Position numbers and translations under genes: made by a program. 64,000 nt of DNA from Rhodobacter sp. NTK016B (GTDB lineage: Bacteria; Pseudomonadota; Alphaproteobacteria; Rhodobacterales; Rhodobacteraceae): positions 124,001-188,000 of the forward strand of contig NZ_JAFKOK010000004.1 in the NCBI RefSeq assembly GCF_017303295.1, given 5' to 3'. The notes beneath the pieces are model-generated. The model saw only the letters and a list, made by a program, of their open reading frames with translations. It was not told where the DNA came from and made no database searches. This document shows positions 27,221-36,087 of this stretch, piece after piece (position 1 is the first letter of the stretch; every line of letters starts with the position of its first letter).

Positions 27221-30082
27221 ATGTCCCTTGCCCTGATCGCGGCGCTGCCTTTCATTGGCGCTCTTTTTCCCGGTCTCATGATCCGTGCGGGACGTAACGT
27301 CTGCGCGTCGATCACCCTGACAGCGACCGCTCTGGCGCTGATCGGCCTTCTGATGAACGCCCCCGCAGTGATCCTGCGCGGCGAGACGATCATCGAAGGC
27401 TACGAATGGCTTCCGCAGATCGGCCTGAACGTGAATTTCATGCTCGACGGGCTGGGATTCCTGTTCGCGCTGATGATCCTCGGCATCGGGCTGTTGATCA
27501 TCATCTACGCGCGGTTCTACCTCGCCAGCTCGGACCCGATGGGGAATTTCTATACCTATCTGCTGTTGTTTCAGGGCGCGATGGTGGGCATCGTTCTGTC
27601 CGATAACATCCTGCTTTTGCTTATCTTCTGGGAGCTTACCTCGCTCTCGTCCTTCCTGCTGATCGGCTATTGGAAGCACCTGCCCGAAGGGCGTCAGGGC
27701 GCGCGGATGGCGCTGACGGTGACCGGGATGGGTGGTCTTGCGATGATCGGGGGGATGCTGATCCTCGGCCAGATCGCGGGCAGCTACGACATTCATGTCA
27801 TCTTGCAAAACGGCGACGCGATCCGCGAGAGCGAGCTGTATCTGCCCGCGCTGATCCTGATCCTGCTCGGCGCCTTTACCAAGTCGGCGCAGTTCCCGTT
27901 CCATTTCTGGCTGCCCCATGCCATGGCTGCGCCGACGCCGGTTTCGGCCTATCTGCATTCGGCCACGATGGTGAAGGCCGGGCTGTTCCTTATGGCGCGC
28001 ATGTGGCCCGCCTTGTCCGGCACTCCGGAATGGTTCTGGATCGTCTCGGTCGCGGGCCTGATCACGATGGTTCTCGGCGCCGTGATCGCTTTGTTCAAGG
28101 ACGACCTTAAGGCGCTTCTGGCCTTTTCGACCGTCTCGCATCTGGGCCTGATCACGCTGCTTCTGGGGCTGGGGACCGAATACGCGGCCTATGCGGCTGT
28201 GTTCCACATTCTCAACCATGCGACCTTCAAGGCGGCGTTGTTCATGACCGCCGGGATCGTCGATCACGAGGCGCATACCCGCAACATCCGCCTGTTGGGC
28301 GGGTTGCGGCGGCTGATGCCGATCACCTTCACCATCGGCACCATCGCGGCGCTGTCGATGGCGGGGATCCCGCTGTTCAACGGGTTCCTGTCCAAGGAGA
28401 TGATGCTGCAGGCGACCGAAGAAACCGGCCTCTGGTTCGGGATCATCGCCACGATCGGCGCGATTTTCTCGGTCGCGTATTCCTTCCGCTTCATCGTCCA
28501 CACCTTCCTTGGCCCGGTGCGCGAGGACTACCCGCATCGCCCGCATGATCCGGGCTTCGGGATGTGGGTTTCGCCCGCCATCCTGTGCGTGCTGGTGGTT
28601 GTGATCGGCCTGTTCCCGGCGCAGACCGTGGGCGGTTTCGTCGATGTCGTCGCCTCGGCGGTGGTGGGCGAGCATGTGCATGAACACCTTGCGCTTTGGC
28701 ATGGCGTCACGCCCGCGCTGATCATGTCGATCATCGCCGTCGGCGTGGGCATTGTCGTTCTGGCCTTCCAGCGCGGATTGGCGCCGATCTGGGACAACGC
28801 CCCGCGGCCCGAGGCCAAGGCGATGTTCGACGCGCTGATTTCGCGCGCGGCCAAGGGTGCGAACGAGTTGACCGATGCGCTGCATGACGGTGCGATCTCG
28901 CGCTATCTGGGGATCCTGACGGTGGTTATCCTGACCTATGCGGTCTGGGCTTTCGCCACGGGCACTCACAGTGCCGGCACGCGCGAGCTGTTGCCGGTGG
29001 GTCCGGTCGAGATGGTGTTCTTCGTGGTGCTGATCACCTGCAGCCTTGGCGTGGTGCTGATGCACCGGATGCGCTTTGTGGCGCTGATCGTGATTTCGAT
29101 CTGCGGGCTTGTGGTGGCGATGTCCTTCGTGCGCTTCTCGGCCCCGGATCTGGCGCTGACGCAGCTGACGGTCGAGGTGGCGACGATCATCCTGCTGCTT
29201 CTGGCGCTCAACTACATGCCCAAGGAGACGCCGGTCGGCACCACCTTCCCGCGCCGGGTGCGTGACGTGGTGATCGCGCTGGTTACCGGCAGCGCGGTCG
29301 GTGGGCTGGCCTATGCGCTGCTGACCCGTGATCCCAGCCTGCCGACGATCTCGGATTACCATGTCGCCAATTCGTATACCGGCGGTGGCGGCAACAACGT
29401 GGTCAACGTGATCCTCGTCGACTTCCGTGGCTTCGATACGATGGGCGAGATCATCGTGCTGGGCATTGCCGCTCTCGTTATCTTCGCCATCGTCGAAGCT
29501 GCGCTGCAGGGGCCGGCCTCGCGGCGGTTGCGCAACTGGGTGCCCGACATGCCCCAGAGCCGCGACCGCCACCCGCTGATGATGGTCGTCATCACGCGCA
29601 TGACGCTGCCCATCGCGCTGATCGTAGGGGTTTATATCTTCCTGCGCGGCCATAACGAGCCGGGCGGGGGCTTCATCTCGGGGCTGGTCGTGGCGATTGC
29701 GTTGCTGATGCAATACATGGCGTCGGGCTTTGCGTTCAGCACCGAGCGTCAGAAAGTGGCCTATCACGGCATGATCTCGGCGGGCGTGCTGATCGCGGTG
29801 GTCAGCGGTCTGGCCAGCGTCGTGCTGGGCTGGAACTTCCTGACATCGACCAACGATTACCTTTATATTCCGGGGCTTGACCGGATCCACCTGGCTTCGG
29901 CCGTGTCCTTCGATCTGGGCGTGTTCCTGACCGTTGTCGGCGCGGTGATGTTGGCGCTGGCCAGCCTCAGCCGGATCGGTCTGCGCGCGGGCGAGGGCGT
30001 CAACCTGACACCGATGGATGTCGATCCCAGCGCCGATCATTCGCGTACCGAAATGCTTGCAGACAAGCGGAAGGAGACCTGA
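27221..30082 (+). CDS. mrpA: Na+/H+ antiporter subunit A fused to subunit B (MrpAB/PhaAB)
   Basis: 953-aa polytopic membrane protein. The first two thirds match MrpA, related to NADH dehydrogenase subunit NuoL (GAFTKSAQFPFHFWLPHAMAAPTPVSAYLHSATMVKAGLFL carries the conserved Lys and Glu/His region). The C-terminal 150 or so residues (after SRDRHPLMM) match MrpB, including HNEPGGGFISGLVVAIALLMQYM, so A and B are fused as in PhaAB of rhizobia. GGAA precedes the ATG. With the downstream C-G genes it forms a multi-subunit cation/proton antiporter for sodium or potassium and pH homeostasis. A TTGACA at 27117 could be the -35 of the operon, but its -10 is poor. Confidence 0.96.
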   Translation: MSLALIAALPFIGALFPGLMIRAGRNVCASITLTATALALIGLLMNAPAVILRGETIIEGYEWLPQIGLNVNFMLDGLGFLFALMILGIGLLIIIYARFYLASSDPMGNFYTYLLLFQGAMVGIVLSDNILLLLIFWELTSLSSFLLIGYWKHLPEGRQGARMALTVTGMGGLAMIGGMLILGQIAGSYDIHVILQNGDAIRESELYLPALILILLGAFTKSAQFPFHFWLPHAMAAPTPVSAYLHSATMVKAGLFLMARMWPALSGTPEWFWIVSVAGLITMVLGAVIALFKDDLKALLAFSTVSHLGLITLLLGLGTEYAAYAAVFHILNHATFKAALFMTAGIVDHEAHTRNIRLLGGLRRLMPITFTIGTIAALSMAGIPLFNGFLSKEMMLQATEETGLWFGIIATIGAIFSVAYSFRFIVHTFLGPVREDYPHRPHDPGFGMWVSPAILCVLVVVIGLFPAQTVGGFVDVVASAVVGEHVHEHLALWHGVTPALIMSIIAVGVGIVVLAFQRGLAPIWDNAPRPEAKAMFDALISRAAKGANELTDALHDGAISRYLGILTVVILTYAVWAFATGTHSAGTRELLPVGPVEMVFFVVLITCSLGVVLMHRMRFVALIVISICGLVVAMSFVRFSAPDLALTQLTVEVATIILLLLALNYMPKETPVGTTFPRRVRDVVIALVTGSAVGGLAYALLTRDPSLPTISDYHVANSYTGGGGNNVVNVILVDFRGFDTMGEIIVLGIAALVIFAIVEAALQGPASRRLRNWVPDMPQSRDRHPLMMVVITRMTLPIALIVGVYIFLRGHNEPGGGFISGLVVAIALLMQYMASGFAFSTERQKVAYHGMISAGVLIAVVSGLASVVLGWNFLTSTNDYLYIPGLDRIHLASAVSFDLGVFLTVVGAVMLALASLSRIGLRAGEGVNLTPMDVDPSADHSRTEMLADKRKET

Positions 30083-30083
30083 G

Positions 30084-30431
30084 ATGGAAGTGCTTGTCGC
30101 GGTAGCCATCGGCGCCATGACCGCAGCGGGGATCTACCTGATGCTGCGTCTGCGCACCTTCACCGTCGTGCTGGGTCTGTCGATGCTGACCTATGCCGTC
30201 AACGTGTTCCTGTTCGCCTCGGGGCGGCTTGTGACCGGCGCGCCGCCGATCCTCGGCTCGCTCGATGAGCTGAGCGATCCGCTGCCGCAGGCGCTGGTGC
30301 TGACGGCGATCGTGATCTCGTTCGGGATGACGGCGCTGGTCGTGATGCTGGCCCTGAGCGCGTATCTGAACGCGGGCACCGACGAGATCGATATCGAAAA
30401 GCCCGGTGAACAGCCGGAAACCGGGGGTTAA
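30084..30431 (+). CDS. mrpC: Na+/H+ antiporter subunit C
   Basis: 115-aa membrane protein, NuoK-like, with three hydrophobic segments and the MrpC motif LPQALVLTAIVISFGMTAL. The ATG at 30084 lies directly after the mrpA stop and is preceded by AAGGAG, so the in-frame upstream extension into mrpA is rejected. Part of the seven-function Mrp operon. Confidence 0.95.
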   Translation: MEVLVAVAIGAMTAAGIYLMLRLRTFTVVLGLSMLTYAVNVFLFASGRLVTGAPPILGSLDELSDPLPQALVLTAIVISFGMTALVVMLALSAYLNAGTDEIDIEKPGEQPETGG

Positions 30432-30440
30432 GCGCCAGCC

Positions 30441-32072
30441 ATGGTTCACTGGATTGTTGCCCCCGTGATCATCCCCGCGCTGTTCGGCGCGATGATCATC
30501 CTGACGATGCGCCACGACACGCTGCTGCAGCGTGTGGGCTCGCTGGTTTCGTCGGTTCTCTCGTTGGCCGTGGCGATCGCGCTTCTGGTCGGCGCGTCGA
30601 TGGGCGATGTGGCCAGCTACGAGCTGGGCTCGTGGCCCGCGCCCTTCGGTATCGTGCTGGTGCTCGACCGGCTGAGCGCGATGATGGTGCTGCTGACCGC
30701 TGTTCTGGGTCTTGTCGTGCTGTGCTACGCCATCGCCACCAACTGGGACCAGCGCGGTCGCAATTTCCACGCGCTGTTCCAGTTTCAGGTGATGGGCCTG
30801 TTCGGCGCGATGCTGACCGGCGATATCTTCAACCTGTTCGTGTTCTTCGAGATCCTGCTGATTGCGTCCTATGGCCTGATGACGCATGGCGGCGGCCGGA
30901 TGCGGATGCGGGGCGGGGTGCAGTATGTGATGTACAATCTCGCCGGCTCGACGCTTTTCCTGTTCGCGCTCGGCACGCTTTACGCGGTGTTCGGCACGCT
31001 CAACATGGCCGATCTGGCCGAGCGCGCGACCCAGTTGCCGCCGGGGGACGAGGCGCTGGTGCGCGTCACGGCGGTGCTGTTGCTGATGGTCTTCGTGCTC
31101 AAGGGCGCGCTGCTGCCAATGCATTTCTGGCTGCCCAACACCTACGCGCTGGCCCCGGCGCCGGTCGCCGCGCTGTTCGCGGTGATGACCAAGGTCGGCG
31201 CCTATTCGGTGATCCGCGTCTTCACGCTGATTTTTCCGACCACGCTGGGCGCGATGGGGGGGCTGGTTTCGGACGTGATGGTGCCCGCTGCGCTGGTCAC
31301 GCTGACGGTTGGCATGATCGGCGTTCTGGGCGGCGGGACGCTGGCGCGCACTGTTTCGTTTGGGGTCATCGGCTCGATGGGGACGCTGTTTCTGGCCATC
31401 GGCACCTTCACCGAAGCTTCGATCACGGCGGGCCTTTACTACCTGATCCACTCGACGCTGGCCTCGGCCTCGCTGTTTCTGGTGGTTGATCAGGTGCGCG
31501 CAAGACGCGGCAATTCCACGCTGCACCCGCAGGCGCCGATGGGCGGTGCGGGCATCGTGTCGGCGCTGTTCTTCGTCTCGGCCATCGCCATCGCAGGGAT
31601 GCCGCCGCTCTCGGGCTTTCTGGGCAAGCTGATGATCCTGCAGGCGATCCGCGTCGAGGATTGGTGGGCCTGGGGCTATGCCTTCGTGCTTGTGACCTCG
31701 CTCTTGGCGGTGGTCGGGCTGTCGCGCGCGGGCTCGGTGCTGTTCTGGCGTCCGTTCGATAATGCGTCGCCGCAAGACGACGATTTCACCGTGGTGCCGG
31801 GGACGACATCGTCGCTGGGGCTGGCCGCGATGGGGGCGCTGCTGACGCTGCTGGTCGTTCTGACCGTCGCCGCGGCGCCGGTATCGCGCTATGTTAAGGC
31901 AACCTCGGCGCAGTTGTTCAACACGCAGGAATATATCTACGCGGTGCTGGGCACGCCCGAAGAGCGCGCCGCGCGCGCGGCCGCCGAAGAGGCGCTGGCC
32001 GATCAATTGCATGGTTCGGATCACGGGGCGCCCGCGCATCCCGAAGCCGCCGGGCACGAGGAAGGACATTGA
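30441..32072 (+). CDS. mrpD: Na+/H+ antiporter subunit D
   Basis: 543-aa NuoN/NuoM-like membrane protein with about 14 hydrophobic segments. Conserved features: FFEILLIASYGLMTHGG, LKGALLPMHFWLPNTYALAPAPVAALFAVMTKVGAY (proton-channel Lys region) and MPPLSGFLGKLMI. The C-terminus is a soluble Ala/Glu/His-rich tail. Together with MrpA it provides the proton-translocating modules of the complex. It starts 9 nt after mrpC and is followed 1 nt later by mrpE. Confidence 0.96.
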   Translation: MVHWIVAPVIIPALFGAMIILTMRHDTLLQRVGSLVSSVLSLAVAIALLVGASMGDVASYELGSWPAPFGIVLVLDRLSAMMVLLTAVLGLVVLCYAIATNWDQRGRNFHALFQFQVMGLFGAMLTGDIFNLFVFFEILLIASYGLMTHGGGRMRMRGGVQYVMYNLAGSTLFLFALGTLYAVFGTLNMADLAERATQLPPGDEALVRVTAVLLLMVFVLKGALLPMHFWLPNTYALAPAPVAALFAVMTKVGAYSVIRVFTLIFPTTLGAMGGLVSDVMVPAALVTLTVGMIGVLGGGTLARTVSFGVIGSMGTLFLAIGTFTEASITAGLYYLIHSTLASASLFLVVDQVRARRGNSTLHPQAPMGGAGIVSALFFVSAIAIAGMPPLSGFLGKLMILQAIRVEDWWAWGYAFVLVTSLLAVVGLSRAGSVLFWRPFDNASPQDDDFTVVPGTTSSLGLAAMGALLTLLVVLTVAAAPVSRYVKATSAQLFNTQEYIYAVLGTPEERAARAAAEEALADQLHGSDHGAPAHPEAAGHEEGH

Positions 32073-32073
32073 C

Positions 32074-32565
32074 ATGATCTCGCGTTTCCTGCCGCACCCG
32101 CTTCTGTCCCTGACGCTGGCCATCGCGTGGATGCTGCTGGTCAACCATATCACCGTGAATTCGATCGTCTTCGCGGTGATCCTTGGCGTAGTGATCCCGG
32201 TCATCACTCGGCCCTACTGGCCCGATATGCCGCGCCTGCGCCATCCGTTCCGGGTGGTCGAATACATCTTCGTCGTGCTCTACGATATCGTGAAGGCGAA
32301 TGTCGAAGTGGCGCTGATCGTGCTGTTCAAACCCAACCACGCGCTCAGACCCGCCTGGATCACCGTGCCGCTCGACGTCCGCTCGCCCGAGGCAATCACC
32401 ACCTTGGCGGGCACCATCACGCTAACGCCGGGCACCGTGTCGTGCGACCTGTCGGCCAATGGTCGCGCGATTCTGGTTCATGCCCTGCACGCGCCCGATC
32501 CCGCCGCCGTGCGGGATTCCATCAAGCAGCGCTACGAGCGCCGACTGAAGGAGATCTTCGCATGA
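32074..32565 (+). CDS. mrpE: Na+/H+ antiporter subunit E
   Basis: 163-aa subunit with two N-terminal membrane segments and a soluble C-terminal domain containing the family pattern TVPLDVRSPEAITTLAGTITLTPGTVS. The ATG at 32074 follows the mrpD stop by 1 nt; GAAGGA upstream serves as ribosome site. The end overlaps mrpF by 4 nt. Confidence 0.94.
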   Translation: MISRFLPHPLLSLTLAIAWMLLVNHITVNSIVFAVILGVVIPVITRPYWPDMPRLRHPFRVVEYIFVVLYDIVKANVEVALIVLFKPNHALRPAWITVPLDVRSPEAITTLAGTITLTPGTVSCDLSANGRAILVHALHAPDPAAVRDSIKQRYERRLKEIFA

Positions 32566-32831
32566 TCATCTATGCCCTGATCTTTGCCATCGCCTGTTTC
32601 TCGGTGGGGCTATTGCTGAACCTGTGGCGCGTGATCGTCGGGCCGCGCATCTCGGACCGCATTCTCGCGCTGGACACGATGACGGTGAACTGCATCGCGC
32701 TGCTCATCTTGCTGAACTTCTCGCTGGGATCGCCGATCTTCTTCGAAGTGGCGATGCTGTTCGCGCTGGTCGGGTTCGTGTCGACCGTCAGTTACTGCCG
32801 CTTCCTGTTGCGCGGCGACATCATCGAGTGA
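32562..32831 (+). CDS. mrpF: Na+/H+ antiporter subunit F
   Basis: 89-aa membrane protein with three hydrophobic segments and the MrpF pattern LWRVIVGPRISDRILALDTMTVN. It starts in the mrpE stop (ATGA) and is followed 10 nt later by mrpG. Confidence 0.94.
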   Translation: MIIYALIFAIACFSVGLLLNLWRVIVGPRISDRILALDTMTVNCIALLILLNFSLGSPIFFEVAMLFALVGFVSTVSYCRFLLRGDIIE

Positions 32832-32841
32832 GGAGAACGCC

Positions 32842-33270
32842 ATGACGCACGAACTTCCGCTCTGGGGTGAGATCACCGTGACAATCTTCCTCGTCGTCGC
32901 CGGCCTGTTTGCACTGGTGGGGTCGGTGGGGCTGGTCAAGCTGCCCGATCCGATCACGCGGCTGCATGCGCCGACCAAGGCCACGACGCTGGGCGTGGGC
33001 GGGGTGTTGATCGCCTCGATGGTCTATGTCTTTGCCAATGAGGGGCGGGTGTCGATGCATGAATTGCTCATTACCCTGTTCCTGTTGCTGACCGCGCCGA
33101 TCAGCGCTCTGTTCATCGCCAAGGTGCATCTGCATCTGCGCGAACGTCCCGACACGCTGCCCGAAGCGCCCGATTCCGTGGGCTGGGCGGGCTATGCGGC
33201 CGATGGCCCGGCGCGTGGCGTGCGCGATGTCCCGCCGCCAGAACCGGGGACGACGGACACGACGATCTGA
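32842..33270 (+). CDS. mrpG: Na+/H+ antiporter subunit G
   Basis: 142-aa subunit with three hydrophobic segments and the family core GSVGLVKLPDPITRLHAPTKATTLGVGG, followed by a hydrophilic tail of about 35 residues rich in Pro and Asp. Last gene of the operon. No clear T-tailed terminator follows, although a GC-rich inverted segment lies just after the stop. Confidence 0.94.
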   Translation: MTHELPLWGEITVTIFLVVAGLFALVGSVGLVKLPDPITRLHAPTKATTLGVGGVLIASMVYVFANEGRVSMHELLITLFLLLTAPISALFIAKVHLHLRERPDTLPEAPDSVGWAGYAADGPARGVRDVPPPEPGTTDTTI

Positions 33271-33328
33271 GCGGCGCGGGCTTTGCCCCGCCGGGTCAGC
33301 GCAGCGGCGGGCCAGAAACTTCGGCTCG

Positions 33329-33359
33329 AAACAGTTTGAAGTTGTTTCCGCAACTGTTT
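33329..33359. promoter_or_regulatory. Inverted repeat, possible operator
   Basis: AAACAGTT (33329-33336) and AACTGTTT (33352-33359) are exact inverted copies separated by 15 nt, in an A/T-rich island of an otherwise GC-rich gap, about 80 nt before the small gene at 33439. Operator function is a guess. Confidence 0.35.
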
Positions 33360-33438
33360 GTATGCGCTACCGTCTTCGTCGGGCCGCCCGCCTTCCGTCG
33401 CGGCCGCAGAATCAGGACAACGTCCGGTGTTGGATGGA

Positions 33439-33786
33439 ATGGACATCGACGCCCTGACGGAAACCGTGGTGTCGCGGATTCTGATCGAGGGAGAGAGCGC
33501 GCGCTCGGTCGCTTATGAGCTGGCCGGGCGTCTTGCCGTCGAATGCCCTGAGCGGCCTGCTCTGTCTTTGGCGCTGCCGTTCTGCATGGCCGCCAGCGCG
33601 CTTGAAGAAGTGCTTGGCGGGGGCGAGGACGCACGGCAAGCGGCGCTGGATGCATGGCGGATCGCGGCGCTGATCGGCGCGGACGCACTGACATTGAAGG
33701 TGCAGTCGCGCCCCGACACGATCGCCGAACTCTGGACGCAATGGCGCAGCGGTGACGAGGTGTTCGGCACCGGCACCGGCGCCTAG
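33439..33786 (+). CDS. Hypothetical protein, 115 aa
   Basis: Predicted soluble protein starting MDIDALTETVVSRILIEGESARSVAYELAGRLAVE. It is Ala/Leu-rich and helical in appearance with no motif I recognise. The frame is open further upstream, but the ATG at 33439 gives a natural N-terminus; the ribosome site is weak. It lies between mrpG and the convergent mscL gene, in no clear operon. Confidence 0.6.
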   Translation: MDIDALTETVVSRILIEGESARSVAYELAGRLAVECPERPALSLALPFCMAASALEEVLGGGEDARQAALDAWRIAALIGADALTLKVQSRPDTIAELWTQWRSGDEVFGTGTGA

Positions 33787-33829
33787 TAGGGCGCCGATAC
33801 CGGGTCGCGTATCGGATCAGGCTGCGGGA

Positions 33830-34282
33830 TCAGGCCGTGCGCTCTTTCAGCAGATCGCGGATCTCGGTCAGCAGGGCTTCAGCCGACGGGGGCGGGGGCG
33901 CCGCCGGTTCGTCCGAGGTCACGGGCTCGGCATCTTTGCGCACCGCCGAGTCCTTTACCCGGTTGACCATCTTAACCAGCATGAAGACCACCCAGGCCAC
34001 GATCAGGAAGTTGATCACGGCCATAACGAATTTGCCCCACGCAAAGATCGCCGCACCGGATTCGCGTGCCGCGTCCAGCCCGGTCCCCGCGGCGACCTCG
34101 CCCGACAGCACCAGATACTTGTCGGTAAAGTCGATGCCGCCGGTGAACAGGCCAATGACCGGGTTGATGATATCGGCAACCAGCGAGCTGACGATCGCGG
34201 TGAAAGCCGCGCCGATGATGATACCCACAGCCATGTCCATGACATTGCCCCGGGCGATGAAGTCACGAAATTCCTTGATCAC
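33830..34282 (-). CDS. mscL: Large-conductance mechanosensitive channel MscL
   Basis: 150-aa inner-membrane channel that opens under hypo-osmotic shock. The N-terminus [35 protein letters not shown] is the signature of the first transmembrane (gate) helix; the second helix is [22 protein letters not shown]; the C-terminal bundle is preceded by a Pro-rich linker (EPAAPPPPS). The length is slightly above the E. coli protein (136 aa) because of that linker. Its neighbour upstream on the opposite strand is a GST gene. Confidence 0.97.
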   Translation of the reverse strand: MIKEFRDFIARGNVMDMAVGIIIGAAFTAIVSSLVADIINPVIGLFTGGIDFTDKYLVLSGEVAAGTGLDAARESGAAIFAWGKFVMAVINFLIVAWVVFMLVKMVNRVKDSAVRKDAEPVTSDEPAAPPPPSAEALLTEIRDLLKERTA

Positions 34283-34432
34283 AGTCGGTCCCTTTTATCC
34301 GCACCTTCGATGCGCTCACTTCTGTCCTGACGGTTGATCCGCCGCACCGGGCAACTACCTCGGTAGGGTGCAGATGATGCGTCCGGTTGGGGACAAGTCA
34401 AAGCGTAATTTACCCTCGAAAGGATAAGTATC

Positions 34433-35134
34433 TTGGCGCAACTTACCGACCATCCGATTACCCGCCGCTGGCCGCCCAAGGATCCCGGCGTCCTGCAGCT
34501 TTATTCGCTGCCCACGCCCAATGGCATGAAGGTCGGCATCATGCTTGAAGAATGCGGGTTGCCCTATGAAGGGCATCGCCTGTCTTTCGCCGATAACGAC
34601 CAGACGACGCCCGAATTCCTTGCGCTCAATCCCAACAACAAGATCCCGGCGATCATCGACCCCGACGGTCCGGGGGGCGAGGCGCTGGAATTGTTCGAAA
34701 GCGGCGCGATCCTGCTCTATCTGGCGGACAAGAGCGGGCAGTTCCTGTCTCAGGACCCCACTGAGCGCTGGCATACGATCCAATGGGTGATGTGGCAGAT
34801 GGGTGGCGTCGGGCCGATGTTTGGCCAGTTGGGTTTCTTTCACAAATTTGCCGGCAAAGAGATCGAAGACAAGCGCCCGCATGAACGCTACCGCTCCGAA
34901 TCGGAGCGGCTGCTGAAGGTTCTGGATGCGCGGCTGGAAGGGCGCGACTGGATCATGGCCGATTATTCCATCGCCGATATCGCGACTGCGCCCTGGGTGC
35001 GGACGTTAAGAGAGTTTTATGGCGCCACCGATATCGTCGGCTGGGACGGGCTTAAGAACGTCCCCGCCTGGCTGGACCGGTTTCTGGAACGGCCGGGCGT
35101 TCAGCGCGGCATGAGCGTTCCGCCGGAAAACTGA
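34433..35134 (+). CDS. Glutathione S-transferase, Nu class (YfcG/YghU-like)
   Basis: 233-aa cytosolic enzyme. The thioredoxin-like N-terminal domain contains LYSLPTPNGMKVGIMLEECGLPYE; TPNG followed by KV is typical of Nu-class enzymes, which use Thr/Asn to activate glutathione or act as disulfide-bond oxidoreductases. ELFESGAILLYLADKSG carries the glutathione-binding Glu-Ser. The only start that keeps the whole domain is TTG at 34433, supported by AAAGGA 8 nt upstream; the next ATG would remove the first strand. Single gene with its own promoter region of 150 nt shared with mscL. Confidence 0.9.
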   Translation: MAQLTDHPITRRWPPKDPGVLQLYSLPTPNGMKVGIMLEECGLPYEGHRLSFADNDQTTPEFLALNPNNKIPAIIDPDGPGGEALELFESGAILLYLADKSGQFLSQDPTERWHTIQWVMWQMGGVGPMFGQLGFFHKFAGKEIEDKRPHERYRSESERLLKVLDARLEGRDWIMADYSIADIATAPWVRTLREFYGATDIVGWDGLKNVPAWLDRFLERPGVQRGMSVPPEN

Positions 35135-35357
35135 GCGTAACGCGCCCCGGGCGGCGAACGTCCGGGCATGCGGGGTAACAGGGCAGGGTGCCGGTATGAT
35201 TGTTCAATCGTGACTGAACTTTCGGCTTGCACCCTGTCCGCCCCCGTGCGACGAAGTCACAGATCCCGGTCGCGATGCCCTGCGACCGGCGGCAGCATTG
35301 CCAACCTCTCTGCGCCTGTGGCAAGAGGGTTTGACAGATCCAGACGGAGCCCGATCC

Positions 35358-36011
35358 ATGCCCGATTTCGCCGCCCGCAGGACCACGATGGTCGACACTC
35401 AGGTGCGCCCTTCGGACGTGACCAAGCTGCCGATCATTCAGGCGATGCTTGATATCCCGCGCGAGCGTTTCGTTCCCGCCGCGCTGGCCGAAGCCGCCTA
35501 TATCGGCGAGAATATCGACCTTGGGAACGGGCGTGTGCTGCTCGATCCGCGCACGTTGTCGAAGATGCTCGACGCGCTCGACCTGAAATCGACCGATCTG
35601 GTGCTCGATCTGGCGCCCGCCACCGGCTATTCCACCGCCGTCATCGCGCATATGGTTCAGGCCGTCGTGGCGGTCGAGTCCGACACATCGCTGGCCGAGG
35701 ACGCGGGCAACGCGCTGGACGCGGTCGGCGCCAACAACGTCGCGTTGGAAGTGGGCGAGATCGCCTCGGGCGCGCCGGGTCACGGCCCCTATGACGCGAT
35801 CATCGTCGAAGGTGCAATCGAAGCCTTCCCCGAACCGCTGGCCGAACAGCTCAAGGAAGACGGCCGCGTCGCAGCGCTTTTCATGACGGGTGAGCTGGGC
35901 ACGGTCAAACTGGGCGTCAAACATGGCGGTACGATCCGCTGGCGCGACATTTTCAACGCCTCGGCGCCGGTGCTCGACGGGTTCGCCACCACGCACGCCT
36001 TCGCGCTTTAA
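35358..36011 (+). CDS. Protein-L-isoaspartate O-methyltransferase family protein
   Basis: 217-aa SAM-methyltransferase-fold protein starting MPDFAARRTTMVDTQVRPSDVTKLPIIQAMLDIPRERFVP, a typical N-terminus of the alphaproteobacterial Pcm-like family. The usual SAM-binding motif I (consensus close to LEIGxGxGY) here reads VLDLAPATGYSTAV (82-95), lacking the first glycines, and the substrate loop is DLGNGRVLLDPRTLSKM rather than the usual GQTISQP pattern. Repair of isoaspartyl residues is therefore uncertain. It is followed by tolC (76 nt) and the PopZ-like gene, an order I associate with this family of bacteria. Confidence 0.8.
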   Translation: MPDFAARRTTMVDTQVRPSDVTKLPIIQAMLDIPRERFVPAALAEAAYIGENIDLGNGRVLLDPRTLSKMLDALDLKSTDLVLDLAPATGYSTAVIAHMVQAVVAVESDTSLAEDAGNALDAVGANNVALEVGEIASGAPGHGPYDAIIVEGAIEAFPEPLAEQLKEDGRVAALFMTGELGTVKLGVKHGGTIRWRDIFNASAPVLDGFATTHAFAL

Positions 36012-36087
36012 CCACCGGCGACCGACCGCGCAGGGCCCGACTGGGCCCGCGCTTCTTTGGCCTTGGCCGTGATATCTGGAGACCTCG

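Noticed and set aside
26948-32207. Two long minus-strand open frames opposite mrpA-mrpD
   Set aside because: The plus-strand Mrp subunits explain the region; the antisense products are His/Gln/Arg-rich shadows of membrane-protein codons.
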